Source of the DNA: Medakamo hakoo | Lineage: Eukaryota > Chlorophyta > Trebouxiophyceae > Coccomyxaceae | Direction: 5' to 3' | Assembly: GCA_026636295.1 (NCBI GenBank) | Contig: CP089451.1 | Coordinates: 1 to 64,000 of the forward strand | DNA length: 64,000 nucleotides | Part shown: piece by piece, positions 52,675 to 63,397 of the stretch | Position numbering within the stretch: position 1 is the first letter of the stretch | Layout of the letters: every line of letters starts with the position of its first letter | The notes under the pieces: generated by a model | Seen by the model: only the letters and a program-made list of their open reading frames with translations | What the model was told of the DNA's origin: nothing | Database searches by the model: none | Made by a program: the position numbers and the translations under genes

Positions 52675-52733
52675 GAGCGCGGAGAGGCGGGTCAGAGCGC
52701 GGAGAGGCGGGTCAGAGCGCGGAGAGGCGGGTC
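52675..52733. repeat. 20-bp tandem repeat, about three copies
   Basis: The unit GAGCGCGGAGAGGCGGGTCA is repeated without change, with the third copy cut short by a few bases. It lies just upstream of the preferred methyltransferase start and so is probably in its 5' untranslated region or promoter. The unit length is not divisible by three. Confidence 0.9.
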
Positions 52734-53111
52734 CACACCGGGCAGACAAAGAAAAAGCGGGCGGGGTGGTGGTGGTGGTGGCCAGCGGCGGCCGGCGTGC
52801 CGCCCGCACTCGCCACCGCCGCACACCCATGCGCGACCCCCGCACACCCCGCGACACGCTCCACGCAAGCGTGCGGTGCATGGCTGTCTTGCTTGGAGAG
52901 GGCGGAAAGGGTGCCGCGGTCGGGAGCAGGGCGGGGACCCCCGTCTCGGCGCGAGCGCGGCACCACCAATGCCGAGCGCGTTCCGTTGTGTGGCGCGGCC
53001 CACCACTCGCACCACCCACCCCGCCTTACCCGGCGCGCCGTCGTCCATGAACAAAAGAAGAGACCTTCGCGCTACACACTCCCACTCAAACCCTTTTATC
53101 CAACTCACAAC

Positions 53112-54267
53112 TCACAACTTCCACCCCTGGTGCAGGGCCACCGCGCCCGCGGCAAAACTGCGCACCCGCACCCCACCGAAGCCGGCGTCTTCCATCATGC
53201 CCGCCAGCGCCCTTTTAGACGGAAAACGCCGGATGGATTCGACGAGGTACTGGTACGGGGCGGCGTCGCCATGAATGACCTTGCCCAGCCGCGGGATGGC
53301 GACGAACGACCACGCGTCGTACAGGGCGGCCAGGGGAGGGGCCGGCACCTGCGAGAATTCCAGGCACGCAAACGCGCCGCCCGGCTTCAGCACGCGGACA
53401 ATCTCTGCCAGCGCGGCCGCCGGGCGGGTGACGTTGCGCAAGCCGAACGCCATGGTCGCGGAGTCGAACGTGGCGTCTGCGAAGGGCAGCGCTTCCGCGT
53501 CGCCGACCACCCAGTCGACCAGGGCGGACGTGGCGGGCGTCCACCCGCGCGCGCCGCCGCCCGCCGCCGTGCGCCCTTCGTCCATCATCGCCTCGTTGAC
53601 GTCGCACACCACGACGGACGAAGAGGTCGGCGGCGGCGGCGGCGGCTTGGAGGGCGGAGCTGTACCAGACAGCGCAGCGGCCGTCGCGGCGTGCCCCGCC
53701 GCTTCCGCGTCAGCGGCAGCCAAGCGGGCGGCGACGCGGCGGGCGATGTCGCCCGTGCCGCCCGCGAGGTCGAGGTGTTTCGCGCCACCCGCCGCCAGCG
53801 CCGGACCCAACGCGGCCACCGTCGCGTCCTTCCACAGCCGGTGCAGACCCATGGACATGGCGTCGTTCATCAGGTCGTACGCGGGCGCGACCGCGTCGAA
53901 GACGGCGCGCACGCGTGGGGCTTTCGCCGAGGCGGGCACGTTTTGGTAGCCTGGAGGTCGATGGAAGGGGGGGGGGGGGGGGGGGGAAGCGGGTGAGTGG
54001 GGCGCGGCTTTCCTCCTCCTCTCTCCTCGATTGGACGACGTTCTGGGCCTTTCCATGCCTTCCATCCTCACCGAAACTCGTTGTCGGCTCGTCTTGCACG
54101 CGGGTGGACGTGCGAGAGCGGGGTGAGGACGTGGAGGCCGGGCGTGCAAGCAGGAGGCTAGACGACGGCGCGGCAGTGGTCGCGCCGTCGGCGACAGTGC
54201 CGGCGGCGCAGCTGGCCCACTCGCATTGGCGCAGGCGCCGGACCAGAGCGGCCGCGGACGACCGCAT
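53112..54267 (-). CDS. COQ5: COQ5 C-methyltransferase of ubiquinone biosynthesis
   Basis: Exons 54267-54072 and 53950-53112 (phase 1, donor GTGAGG) give 344 residues. COQ5 methylates the benzoquinol ring in mitochondria. The start (MRSSAAALVRRLRQCEWAS) and the Ser/Thr/Arg-rich stretch after it look like a mitochondrial presequence. The join TTSFG|YQNVPASAK reproduces the conserved TSFGF.TV lead. Then come YDLMNDAMSMGLHRLWKD, SAM motif HLDLAGGTGDIA, VVVCDVNEAMM, GDAEALPF, FGLRNVT, RVLKPGGAFACLEFS, PYQYLVESIRRFPS and the final HQGWKL. The GLRNV and YLVESIRRFP signatures fit COQ5 better than the plastid MenG methyltransferase. A Pro/Ser/Ala insert sits before VVVCD. Confidence 0.94.
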
Positions 54268-54485
54268 TGTGCTGTGTGAGCGGCAGCGCTCCCTTTTTTC
54301 TGGCGGCGGCCCGCTTTTCTTTTTCAGAAAAGCGCAAGTGGAGATGCCCGTGTGTTTCGGCACACAGACATCATTCGTCTTGGTGCGCGCTCCTCCCTCT
54401 TTGAGAGCGCCACACGCGCGGCGGCCACACGTCCCTTTCTCAGCTTTCTGCCGGCTGGGAGCCTGGACGCTGCACATCCCCGAAG
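54268..54485. promoter_or_regulatory. Divergent promoter, COQ5 / DCN1-like
   Basis: Only 218 bp separate the two start codons. The segment is less GC-rich than the flanks, with pyrimidine runs CCCTTTTTTC (54291-54300) and CTTTTCTTTTTC (54315-54326). No shared motif was recognised. Confidence 0.5.
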
Positions 54486-55551
54486 ATGCCGCCCCGCGCC
54501 CGGAAAGCAGCACCCAAGGTAAGGCCGTGTTGGCTTTTCCCGTCGAGCATCGGTTGCGCGCACGAAAACAGAGAAAACTCACGCCCGTCTCCTCCCCCAC
54601 ACACAGGCCGGCGCCACTTCGGCCGCCTCGGCCGGCGCCCTGTTTGACCGATACTGTGAGGCCAACCAGCCCGACCTGATCGGGCCCGAAGGTGAGGCGG
54701 GGCGTTTTGTTTGTTTTTGCTCTCTCAACAACCCAGGGCGACCCGCTCGCCGCGCCTCCATGCAAGGAGCCCAAAGACCGTCCACTCTCTCACCCCGCCC
54801 ACTGCACACCCACACACACCCCACCAGGCATTGAGCGCCTGTGCGCTGACCTGGGGCTGGACCCGTCCGACCGCAAGGTGAGGAGGGCAGAGAGGGAGGG
54901 AGGCGAGGAGCGGCTGTGCTTTCCTCCCATCCCACCCCAGTCCCCATCCACCTCTTTCCTCACGCCCGCCGCCCCACCCCGCCCGCCGCCCACGCACCCC
55001 CCCAGGTCCTCGTCATGGCATGGACCATGGGCGCGGCCCGCATGGGCTACTTCACCCGCGACGAGTTTGAGGCCGGGCTGCGGTCGCTGGGCGCGGCCGA
55101 CGTGCCGACGCTCGCGGCCGCCCTGCCCCGCGCGGCCGGCCCGACCGCCGACCCGGCGGGCGCGCCCTTTCGCTCGCTCTGGGACTTTGCTTTTGGCTAC
55201 CTGCTGACCGAGGACCGCCAGAAAGTGGTGGACGTGCCGACGGCCGCGGCCATGGCTGGCGTCGCGCTGCCGCCCGGCTCCCCGCACGGCCCGACGCTGG
55301 CAGCCTACCTGTCCGACGCCGCGGCGGCGGGCAACGTGGGCGGCGGCCTGTCCGTCGTCACCCGGGATGCGTGGCAGGGCCTGGGCCGCTTCGTGGGCGC
55401 GCACCCGTCCCCGGCGGCCGCGACGGAGGGCTACGACGTGGACGGCGCCTGGCCGCTGCTGGTGGACGGGTACGTCGAATGGCTGTGCTCGGACACAGGC
55501 CGGGCGGTGGCGGCGGCAGGGCGAGAGGCGGACACGATCGTGGTGGAGTGA
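54486..55551 (+). CDS. DCN1-like protein (cullin neddylation cofactor)
   Basis: Four exons (54486-54518, 54607-54691, 54828-54877, 55006-55551; phases 0, 1, 0) give 237 residues. DCN1 proteins bind cullins and the NEDD8-conjugating enzyme and speed cullin neddylation. The potentiating domain is clear: LFDRYCEANQPDLIGPEGIE, LCADLGLDPSDRK, VMAWTMGAARMGYFTRDEFEAGL, FRSLWDFAFGYL, VTRDAWQGLGRFV and YDVDGAWPLLVDGYVEWL. The N terminus is short and basic (MPPRARKAAPK) and lacks a UBA domain, as in the DCNL4/5 branch. It diverges from COQ5. Confidence 0.93.
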
Positions 55552-55712
55552 GGCGGGGGAGAGGCGGCCTGTCGAAACCAAAAAAAAAAAAACGAAGAAA
55601 AAAAAACGAGGTGGTGAGGACGGGAAAGGCGGAGGTTGGGAGAGCGCGCGCGGCCGGGCAGCACTGCGCTTTCTCCCCCGCGACGCGAGCCAAAACGAAA
55701 CGCCCCGGCGAA

Positions 55713-56349
55713 ATGCAGACGCTCTCCCGCCCGTCCGCCACCTCCGCCCGCCCTGTGCGTGGCACCCAGCGTGTGCGCACCCCGGCCGTGGTGGCGCCGC
55801 TTCGCCGGTGCGTGGTTTGCGTCGCGTGTTTCTCTCCTCCCTTCTTCGCCACCCGGCCCCCTCGCGCTCCTCCCCTCCCCTGTCTCACGACGCCTCCTCC
55901 GCCTCCCTCCCACACATTCCACACAGCTCCGTCCGCGCGTCGGCCGAACAGGGCGACAAGCCGGACGCGCCGCCGAAAGGCGACGGCACTTTTTACAACG
56001 ACGAGCGTTCGGTGCGTTGTTTTTCCTTTTGGTGTGCCTCTCCGCATGCGTGCGGGTCCTCCCCGCGCCACGCGTGTGGCGCCCGCGGCCGGCCACCACC
56101 TTTCCGCTCCAGGCCCCTCACCCCCCTCCTCCTCCCCCCACACACCCGCACACGCCCATGCACCCCTCCCCCACCCCCCAGCTCCCCCCACGCACCGAAA
56201 TGTCGGACGCCTACAAGGCCCGCCTGCGCAAGGAGTACCTGTCCCTGGGCGGGGCCCCCAACCAGGCCATGGGCGCCAACTGGTTCCTGTACATCATCCT
56301 CTTCATCTCCGGCCTGGCCGTCCTGACGTGGGCGACGGGCAGCATTTGA
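55713..56349 (+). CDS. Small plastid-targeted protein with one C-terminal membrane helix
   Basis: Exons 55713-55807, 55927-56011 and 56182-56349 (phases 2 and 0, both donors GTGCGT) give 115 residues. The first 35 residues (MQTLSRPSATSARPVRGTQR) look like a plastid transit peptide. A short acidic region with GTFYNDERS follows, then a conserved-looking block: MSDAYKARLRKEYLSLGGAPN, AMGANWFLYIILFISGLAV and LTWATGSI. A single membrane helix with a KEYLGLGGSPN-like lead occurs in uncharacterised chloroplast proteins of plants and algae; I recall the pattern but not a function. Confidence 0.8.
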
Positions 56350-56559
56350 CGTGGTTTGGGAGGGGGAGGAGGGGATGGGATGGGGGGTGTGCAGTGAGGC
56401 AGGCCAGCGTCAGATGTTGTGGGGTGCGGCGGGGTGTGCAATGTTGTGTGTGTGTGCAAGTGGCAAAAACGAGAGAGAGTGCGTGTTGATGCGCGGAGAG
56501 AAATGTCTGCCTGGTTTTTGAAAAAACGCAACACGCCCCCGCCCGCCCGCCCTCTTCCT

Positions 56560-57399
56560 CTAATCCCAGTCGCCCACGGGCCCGGCTGGGTCGACGTACG
56601 TGTCCGGCAGGACCCCCACGCCCACCGACCCCGCCGCGCGCCCGACGCCGCCGCGCAGCGCGCCGACGCGGGGCGTGAGCGCCCACCCCACCGTCAGGTT
56701 GAGGGGGGCGCCCCGCAGGCCGTGGCCCCGGCCCGTCAGGGTGTACGGGTACTCGGCCCGCAGGCCCGTCCGCACGATGTGCGCGTCGGCCTTGGACTGG
56801 ACGATGCGCGACCACAGGATGGCGTGCGTGGCCTGCGCCGGCGCGGGGCCATTCCTCTTTGCCGCGCCGCCTCCAGGCGCGGCGGCGGCCGCGCTCTGAT
56901 CGTCCGACTCCGCTGGCGTCGGTCCCAGGTCAGCCGCCACGTACACGAACGCTTGCTTGACGTTCCAGTGCCACAACGGGCGCAGGTCGGCGGTGACGTC
57001 CATGAGCAAGTGGGCGCGGTCGTGGGACCGTTCGCGCTGTGGGTGTGGGGGTTGGGGTGGTGTGGAAAGGAAAGGTTGAGCGCGCGCGCGCGCGGTTTTT
57101 TTTATTTTCTTCGGTGATCACGCTCCCCCCCTTTCGGCCGCCCTGCGCGCGCCACAGGCCATGCCGCACCGCCTCCCGCGCATCGAGGTGGGGTGCCTGA
57201 CACACCAGTCCCCGGCCTGGGTGAGCACCCTGACACAAACACGCACCTGCAGGCCCTCCACGGCCGCGACGCGTGCGGAAATGGGTCCAGGCGCAGCGGG
57301 CAGGCCCACGTCTGTCACGGCGGCCAGGGCGGCCATCACAGCTAGAGCTGTCGCGGCGGCCGTAAACAGGGCGTTGGCCCTGTACAGGGCGGTGTGCAT
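56560..57399 (-). CDS. SPC3: Signal peptidase complex subunit 3
   Basis: Exons 57399-57247 and 57036-56560 (phase 0, donor GTGCGT) give 209 residues. SPC3 is an ER membrane subunit that supports signal-peptide cleavage. Exon 1 encodes MHTALYRANALFTAAATALAV, the typical start with one membrane helix. Exon 2 has MDVTADLRPLWHWNVKQAFVYVAADL, ILWSRIVQSK, LRGAPLNLTVGWALTPRVG, all in family order. The protein is slightly longer than usual because of an Ala/Gly-rich insert (ESDDQSAAAAAPGGG). The intron includes a (CG)n run near 57079-57091. Confidence 0.94.
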
Positions 57400-57493
57400 G
57401 TCGTCTTCCGCCCCGTGCGAAAAAGTTAGGATCACAACACACACGAGAAACAATGGCCGCTCTGTTGAGGGGGGGCGGCCCCGAACACAAGGC

Positions 57494-58492
57494 ATGGGCC
57501 CGCCCACACTGCCAACTCCGCCGACCATGTCGCCACGACCACGCCTCACATCCGAGCCGTCCTTCCCTTGGTCGGAGGACGTGCACGTGGTTCTGGGGCA
57601 CCCAGCGGCAGCGCCGGAGTCGTCGTCCGCCTCCTCCTCGATCGGCGGCGGCGGCGACGAGCAGCTCGGCGGGGCCCCGTCCCCCACCGCCTCGTCCTCC
57701 TCCTCCTCGCGCCAGGCAGGCGGGCCGCTGCAGGCCGACCGGGGTGGCGCGGACGCGGCCGCGGACGCCGCCGGCCCGGCTGCCGTCGCCCCGCCCTCGG
57801 CCTTCCAGCCCGCCTCGGCGATAGTCCGCGCCGGCAAGGCCGGGCCCGTGCCGCCCGCGCCGTCGCTCTCATCCGGCGGCGGGGGCGGAGGCAGCGGCCG
57901 CCGGGCCGCTGGGCCCACCATCTCCGGCCTGCAATCCCTCAACACAGCCGAGTTGGAGACGTTTCTCGAGCTGGAAGCGGACACAGCGGGCGCGCTGGCA
58001 TCCCTGGCCGAAGCCGAGGGCGAGGGCGAGGGCGGAGGGGGTGACCGGCCCGGTCCGTCGCCCGAGGCGGGCGATGATGAGAGCAGCGGGCCGTCCGCGT
58101 CCACCGCCACCTCTCCAGTGCCTTCGCCCTTTGCCAAGCCGGCCGTCCAGGGCGTGGCCACGCCCTGGACAAGAGGGGATGGCGGCGGCGTCGGCGGGTC
58201 CGCCACGCCGGGCGACGACGACGGCGGCGCTGCGTTGAGCGCTGCGCTGGCCGCCGTCAAGGCCGCGCTGCCGCCCGCCGCGCTCGCCCGCCCGGCCGGC
58301 ACCACCGGCAGCGGAGGCGCCCGCCCCGCGGCCAGTGCCTCGACCGCGCCGTCTGTCGGGGAACTGCTGGATGTGCCGGCGTTGCTCAGGGGGGGTGGGA
58401 GCGGCGGCGGCGGTGAGGGCGCGGTCTTGCTGGAGGGTGGCGGCGGAGGCGGCGGCGGTCGCGGGGGTGGCGCGGCCCCGGGCGAGGAGTGA
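57494..58492 (+). CDS. Predicted disordered protein, unknown function
   Basis: Single exon, 332 residues from the ATG at 57494; another in-frame ATG lies at 57527. Most of it is Ala/Gly/Ser/Pro-rich and probably disordered, with acidic runs. One segment could fold: TISGLQSLNTAELETFLELE followed by ADTAGALASLAEAEGE, an amphipathic helix pair near residue 135-170. VGELLDVPALLRGG near the end may be a short binding helix. Codon use fits the neighbours. I recognise no family, and a shadow frame cannot be fully excluded, but no better gene occupies the region. Confidence 0.5.
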   Translation: MGPPTLPTPPTMSPRPRLTSEPSFPWSEDVHVVLGHPAAAPESSSASSSIGGGGDEQLGGAPSPTASSSSSSRQAGGPLQADRGGADAAADAAGPAAVAPPSAFQPASAIVRAGKAGPVPPAPSLSSGGGGGGSGRRAAGPTISGLQSLNTAELETFLELEADTAGALASLAEAEGEGEGGGGDRPGPSPEAGDDESSGPSASTATSPVPSPFAKPAVQGVATPWTRGDGGGVGGSATPGDDDGGAALSAALAAVKAALPPAALARPAGTTGSGGARPAASASTAPSVGELLDVPALLRGGGSGGGGEGAVLLEGGGGGGGGRGGGAAPGEE

Positions 58493-58746
58493 GGGGAGAG
58501 GTGTGGAAAACACGGACGTCGGTGCCCCTGCGCGCGCACGGCATGACACACACACGCACGCACACACACACACACACGCATGCGGGAGGGGGGCGCACGG
58601 CAGGTGGCCGACCATTCCCCCCCCCCCACACACACTCTCTCGCCCACACACGCCCGCGCCCCCCCTCCCCTCCCTCTCTCCATCCCCCCTCTCTCCACCT
58701 CCCAACCCACGTGCGTGTGTGTTTTCCCCCCCCCGCGTCCCTCCCC

Positions 58747-60703
58747 TCATTCCGCGTCCGCCATCTCCGCGTCCCCGCCACCGCCCTCACTCCCACCGCC
58801 GCCGCCACCACCATCGCTGCCGCCCGCGCCCGGGCCGGGCGACGCCCCGGCCGCGGGCGTGCCGTCCCCGCCGCCGCCGTCGCCGCCTTTGACAGCGCCG
58901 CCGCCGGGCGTCGCCGTCCCGCCGCCGCCGCCGCCGCCCACCGGCCCGTCCGGCACCTTGCCCTTGAGGATGTACTCCTCGTGCGGGCGCAGCAGGGCCA
59001 GGGCGTCCGCCTCCGGCAGGGTGATGAGCTCGGACACGCGCCACATCTGGGCCGTGCCGCCGCCGCCCGTCCGCTCCGTGTCGTCCGACACGGACAGCAT
59101 GGTGAAGGGCTCGGACGGGTGCCACTGGAAGTCGGCGACGGGCGCGCGGTGGCCCGCGTGCTGGAAGAAGAGCTCGGGCGGGAGCGGGGCGTCGCCGCCG
59201 CCCTCGGCGGCCGCGGCCGCGGCCGCGGCGGCCGCGCGGCTGGTCGGCCCATCCCGGCCGCCCGGCCCCTGCCCGCCGCCCGCGCCGGCCGCCCGGCCGC
59301 GCGTCGTGTCCCACAGCGCGATGACGCCGTCGTCGCCCCCCGACGCCAGCACGCCGCCCGTGGTCGGCGACCACTCCAGGCGGACGACCGCGCCCGTGGA
59401 GAGGGCGAGCTCCAGCAGGGGGGCGGGCGCGCCGCCGCCGCCCGTCAGCTTGCGCACGTCCCACACGCGCACGCCGCCCTTGTCGCACCCCGTGGCCAGG
59501 TGGCCGGCCCCCGCCCGCGCCCAGTCGACGGACTGGACGTCGGGCGAGCCGGGACCGTGCGCGGCCTTGACGGCGGACGCGGGGCCGGCCGGCGACCGCG
59601 TGTCCCACACGAGCACCGCGCCGTCGTCGCCCACGGACGCCAGCTCGACGGCCGAGCCGGGTTTGAAGACGACGTCCTCCACGGGGGCGGTGTGGCCTTT
59701 GAGCACCGCGGACGCAGCCAGGGTGGGCGGCCGGCGGCCGGGCTCGGACCCGCCGCCGCCGTCGGCGCCGTCCGGCGCCAGCAGGCCGCGCCCGCCGTCG
59801 GCGTCCGCCACGTTCCAGACGAGGACGTCACGGTCCCGCCCGCCGGACGCGACGGCCGCGCCGCCGGGCGCGTTGCCGCCCGCATCGGGCCCCGCCGCGG
59901 CCAGCGCGAATTCCGCGACGTCGGCGTGGCCGACAAGCATGAGGTCCGCGATCGACGGCGGCGCTTTGGGGTCGGTCGCGTCGCCCGCGCGGTCGGCCTG
60001 GCGGCCCGTGTGCCAGACGTAACACTCCCGCGCGTCCGTGTGGGTGACGACGACGCGCGGCGCGGACGGCAGCTCCCGGATCTTGTTGACCTCGCCCGGG
60101 TGCAGGAGCGTGGACACCCGCTTCAGCGCGGGCGGCTCCCGGCCGTCGGCGGCCGCCTGCACCGCGTCGGCCGCGGCCACGCGCGCGCGGCAGACGCCCG
60201 CCTCCGCGACGACCAGCTTGTTGGGTTCGGACCCGTCCGTGCGTTCAGACAGGTAGACCAACTGGCGGCGGCGGAGCGGGCCGTCTTCCAGGATGGGGCC
60301 CCAGCTGGGGTGGTGGGGGGGCGTGCGTGGGGAAGGGTGCGTGGTGTGTGTGTGAGGGGAGGGGAGGGAGGGAAGCGGGCGGCGGTGGCCGCGTGCTTTT
60401 GCTTTGCCGCCCGTCTCCGAGGGGCACGCGCCGTCAGCCACACGCCGCACTCCCCACACACGCGACAAGCTCAGACGTCCACGCATCCGGCCGTGCGCGG
60501 CGCGGGCAGGAATTGCGCGATGGGGACGGCGGGCGGCGCGCGATGGATGGCAGCCCCGGGCGCTCGATGCCCGCCGCCCCCCCCTCACTCTCTCACCGGC
60601 ACGACAGCGACGGCCACAGCAGGGCCTGCGACGACAGCCAGTCGTACAGCAGCGGCGCGCCCGCCTTCCACCGCGTGTACTCCTGGTCGGAGGCGGTGGC
60701 CAT
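58747..60703 (-). CDS. MSI4/FVE-like WD40 histone-binding protein
   Basis: Exons 60703-60597 and 60304-58747 (phase 2, donor GTGAGA) give 554 residues. MSI/RBAP46-48 proteins bind histone H4 in deacetylase, Polycomb and nucleosome-assembly complexes. Exon 1 encodes EYTRWKAGAPLLYDWLSSQ and LLWPSLSC; the splice restores LSC|RWGP. Then come QLVYLSERTDGSEPNKLVVA, LHPGEVNKIRELP, LVGHADVAEFALA, VASGGRDRDVLVWNV, LKGHTAPVEDVVFKPG, LASVGDDGAVLVWDTR, LASGGDDGVIALWDTT and FQWHPSEPFTMLSVSDD. The RELP and GEVN.IRELP blocks favour the plant MSI4/FVE branch. The C-terminal 70 residues are Gly/Ala-rich. Confidence 0.92.
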
Positions 60704-61428
60704 TTGGAGGGGCGTGTGTTGGGGAGCTTGCGGCGTGTTTTTGGGCGCCCCGTCCGGCGATGTCAGGTCTGCGGCACCATGGCACACTCCTTCCACCCAC
60801 CCCATCATTTTTTTCTCATCGAACGTTTTTCTTTGCTCCATAACACGCAAAAAGCAGCAGCCCGACGCACACACACACACACACACACTGTCTGAGTAAA
60901 ACCCCGCCCACACACGCACTCGTAAAAAAACAGCCAGCTGATTGAAAAAAAGAGGGAGGCAAGGGGGCGGCGGGTGGCTGGAGAAGGAAAAAACGTGGGA
61001 GTGGTGGAAAAAAACACCGTGCTCCAACGCCCTCCGCCTATTCCACGCACACACACACACACACAAGTGCGCGCCCAGCCAGGGGGGGGGACGCACATTT
61101 CATGCAAAAAAAGATGGGGGCGGACAAAACAAAAAATGAAAAAGGAGGAACACACATACACACAGGCCAGCTCTGTACACTCAAAAAAGGGGGGGGGGCG
61201 CTCGTTTTGTGTCTCTCTCTTTCACTCGGTACACACAAAGACAGGGAGGAAGGGAGAGCGGCGCGAGCGGGAACAGACGGGGCGGGATGGGGGGCCGGGC
61301 GAGAAGGGGGAGGAGGGCGCCTGGTGCCCTCCACCGCCCACCCGCCCGCCCGCACCGCCCGACCCGTCCCCGCCCGCCCGCGCGCCCAACGGGGCGGGAA
61401 AACCTCCCCCAAGCTACCAAAAACGGTT
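60704..61428. other. Intergenic region with CA microsatellites
   Basis: Both flanking genes read leftward, so these 725 bp hold the DUF3110 3' end and the MSI4-like promoter. It is the least GC-rich stretch in the window. It contains (CA)n tracts at about 60870-60890 and 61047-61063, several poly-A runs (60850, 60927, 60947, 61109) and purine-rich GGGAGGAAGGGAGAG blocks near 61244-61260. Open frames here are short and repetitive. I see no gene. Confidence 0.6.
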
Positions 61429-63197
61429 TCACTCCTCCCCCTCCGGCTGTTCCACCGCCCACGCCCGCTCCAGGCGGGCGCGCGCCGCGTCCAGCTCCAG
61501 AGGGGACAGGGAGGCGGCCAAGCCCTGCGAGGTCGCGCCCGCATTGTTTTGCGGGCTGTGCGGGAGGGAGGCGGGGGGGGCGGGCGCGCCGGCGCACCCG
61601 TCAGCCGCACCGCCCTCGCCGTCCCCCCCGCCAACGACGGGGTCGGACGGCAGGACGGACCACTGCCCGCCCCGCAGCCGCACCGACCGCTCCCAGTCGG
61701 TCAGGCCGACGTTGCACTCGGGCGGCGCCAGGAGCGAGCCGGCCGGCTCCAGGCGGGCCGCATAGTTGGCGTCCGCGCAAAAGTCCAGCAGCTCGGCCGG
61801 GGCGATGCCGCACACGACGGGCGCGTGCGCCATGGCCGCGTGCAGCCGGCCCGCGTACCGGGCCGCGTCCGACGCGCGCTCAAAGGCGACGATGGTGTCG
61901 TGGGGCAGGCCGTCGTCCGCGCGCGCGGCGCGCAGCGAGTAAATCCCCTCCGTCTCCGCGCACCCGACGCCGAACAGGATGACGTAGACGGTGGAGCACG
62001 CCGCCCAGGACGAGCCGGGCGCGACGGTGGCGCCGGGCGCGAGGGCGGCGGCGGCGGGCGCGGACGCCGCGGCCGCCGGGGTGGCAGGCGCGGCCGCGGC
62101 CGCTGCGGCCGCGGCCGCTGCGGCCGCGGCCGCGGCGTCGCTGCCCGCGCCGCCGAGGCGCCACCCCTCGCCCAGCGAGGGCGGGCCGGAGGGCGAGGAC
62201 GCCGCCGCCGCCGCCGCCGCCGCGCCAAACGGCGTGTAGCCTTCGCCATCGCCCCAGTCCCACGTGTCGTCGACCGCGCCGCCGTGGGCGGAGGCGGGGG
62301 CCGGCGGCCACGCCCACGCGCCCAGGGGCGGGGGCGGGCCGTCGGTCGGCAGGCGGGTGCCGTCCGCCGCCGGCGAGTACGGCGGCGGACTGCCCGGCGC
62401 AGGCGGTGGCGAGCCCGACCGGCCCAGGTGCGCCAGCAGGTCGCGCCACTCGGCGTTGATGGCGTCGTCCTCGCGCCCGTGCGAGTCGTCAGGCGCGCCG
62501 GCGCGGGCGGCGACAGCACGCAGCCGCCGCGGGCGGGCGAGCGCCCGCGTCGGGAGGGGGCGGTGGGTCGCCGCGGGACCGGGCCGCCCCGACGGCGCGG
62601 CTGGCGGGCAACGCCGGGCGGCTGCTGTGGGTGTGTGGCGTGGGGGGAGGGGCGGGGGTGAGGCGTGGGCGCGGAGGCGGGGGCGCGGCCCAAATGCTTG
62701 GTCCCCAGGCCAAGCGAAAAACGGGCGAGGCAGCCAGCGGAGAGAAGCGGCTGCACCGCGCGAGGCGCGGCGTCACCGCCCGCGCCCGCACGCTCGCCGT
62801 GAGCGCGGACATCCACACATGACACTCTCGTGCGCGGGAGGCGGGCGGCGTGAAGGCACAGGCGCCCCCAGTCCCCGTCCCGAGCGTTTGCGGGCGCCAG
62901 TGCCGCGCCGAGAAGACACTCGAGCGGGTCTCGTTTCGACGCCGGGCGCGCCGCATGCGGCACCTTTTCCGCACTGGCCACGCGCTGCAGACGCGTTGCA
63001 GGCACTGCTCATGCCCACGCGGGCGCCGGACGTGCGTGCGAGCGGTCGCAAGGCCCTCGAAATGGCGCAAGACTGCAGGCTCCCTGGCTCCCTGGCTCTC
63101 GCTCCGCTCGGCCAGGTCTGTGTGCCCAAATGCCCGGGCACAAAACCCTCGCGCCCGGCACCATGCGGGACTCACCTGCCATGGCGCGCAGCGGCAT
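61429..63197 (-). CDS. Plastid DUF3110 protein
   Basis: Exon 1 is tiny (63197-63176, seven codons plus one base, donor GTGAGT); exon 2 is 62624-61429. The phase-1 join gives 405 residues starting MPLRAMAAARRCPPAAPSGR, a convincing plastid transit peptide. Exon 2 has no early start codon. Next come EDDAINAEWRDLLAHLGRSG, a Pro-rich linker and a long alanine run (about 62060-62140). The DUF3110 domain follows, with STVYVILFGVGCAETEGIYSL, DTIVAFERASDAARYAGRLH, VCGIAPAELLDFCADANYAARL and PPECNVGLTDWERSVRLRG. DUF3110 is found in cyanobacteria and plastids; its role is unknown. The 551-bp intron is the longest in the window and its first exon is inferred. Confidence 0.78.
62625..63175 (-). other. 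Long intron of the DUF3110 gene
   Basis: The intron runs from GTGAGTCC (63175) to CACAG (62625). It holds no frame that joins in phase with both flanking exons, although an open frame starting at 62812 (MSALTASVRARAVTPRL) has a presequence-like translation. None of its possible donors is in the phase needed. An alternative first exon there is therefore unlikely but worth testing. Confidence 0.5.
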
Positions 63198-63397
63198 TGG
63201 CGGCGGAAATGTCCTGGCTAGACACTCCGGGCGGGACAGAGTTGGCGCGACGGCTGCGATGGCCGGCCGCGCGGATAAAGTGAGGCTGGGCGAATGCCCT
63301 CCCCTATCTTGGTATGAGGCGTGGTAGGGCCCCCCTGTGCAGTCTCGCGTTGCTGTGTAGCTCGGTCGGACGCCCCCCGCCGGTCGGCCCGCCCGTC
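63198..63397. promoter_or_regulatory. Divergent promoter, DUF3110 / terminal gene
   Basis: These 200 bp separate the DUF3110 start from the ATG at 63398. The region includes a less GC-rich patch (GCGGATAAAGTGAGG near 63271 and CCTATCTTGGTATG near 63304). No specific motif is recognised. Confidence 0.45.

Noticed and set aside
62060-62240. Possible transposon or satellite in the GCC/GCG-rich tract
   Set aside because: It is an in-frame alanine run of the DUF3110 protein, a coding microsatellite.
62489-62812. Alternative transit-peptide exon for DUF3110 (MSALTASVR...)
   Set aside because: None of its GT donors gives the phase needed to join exon 2; the 63176-63197 exon does.
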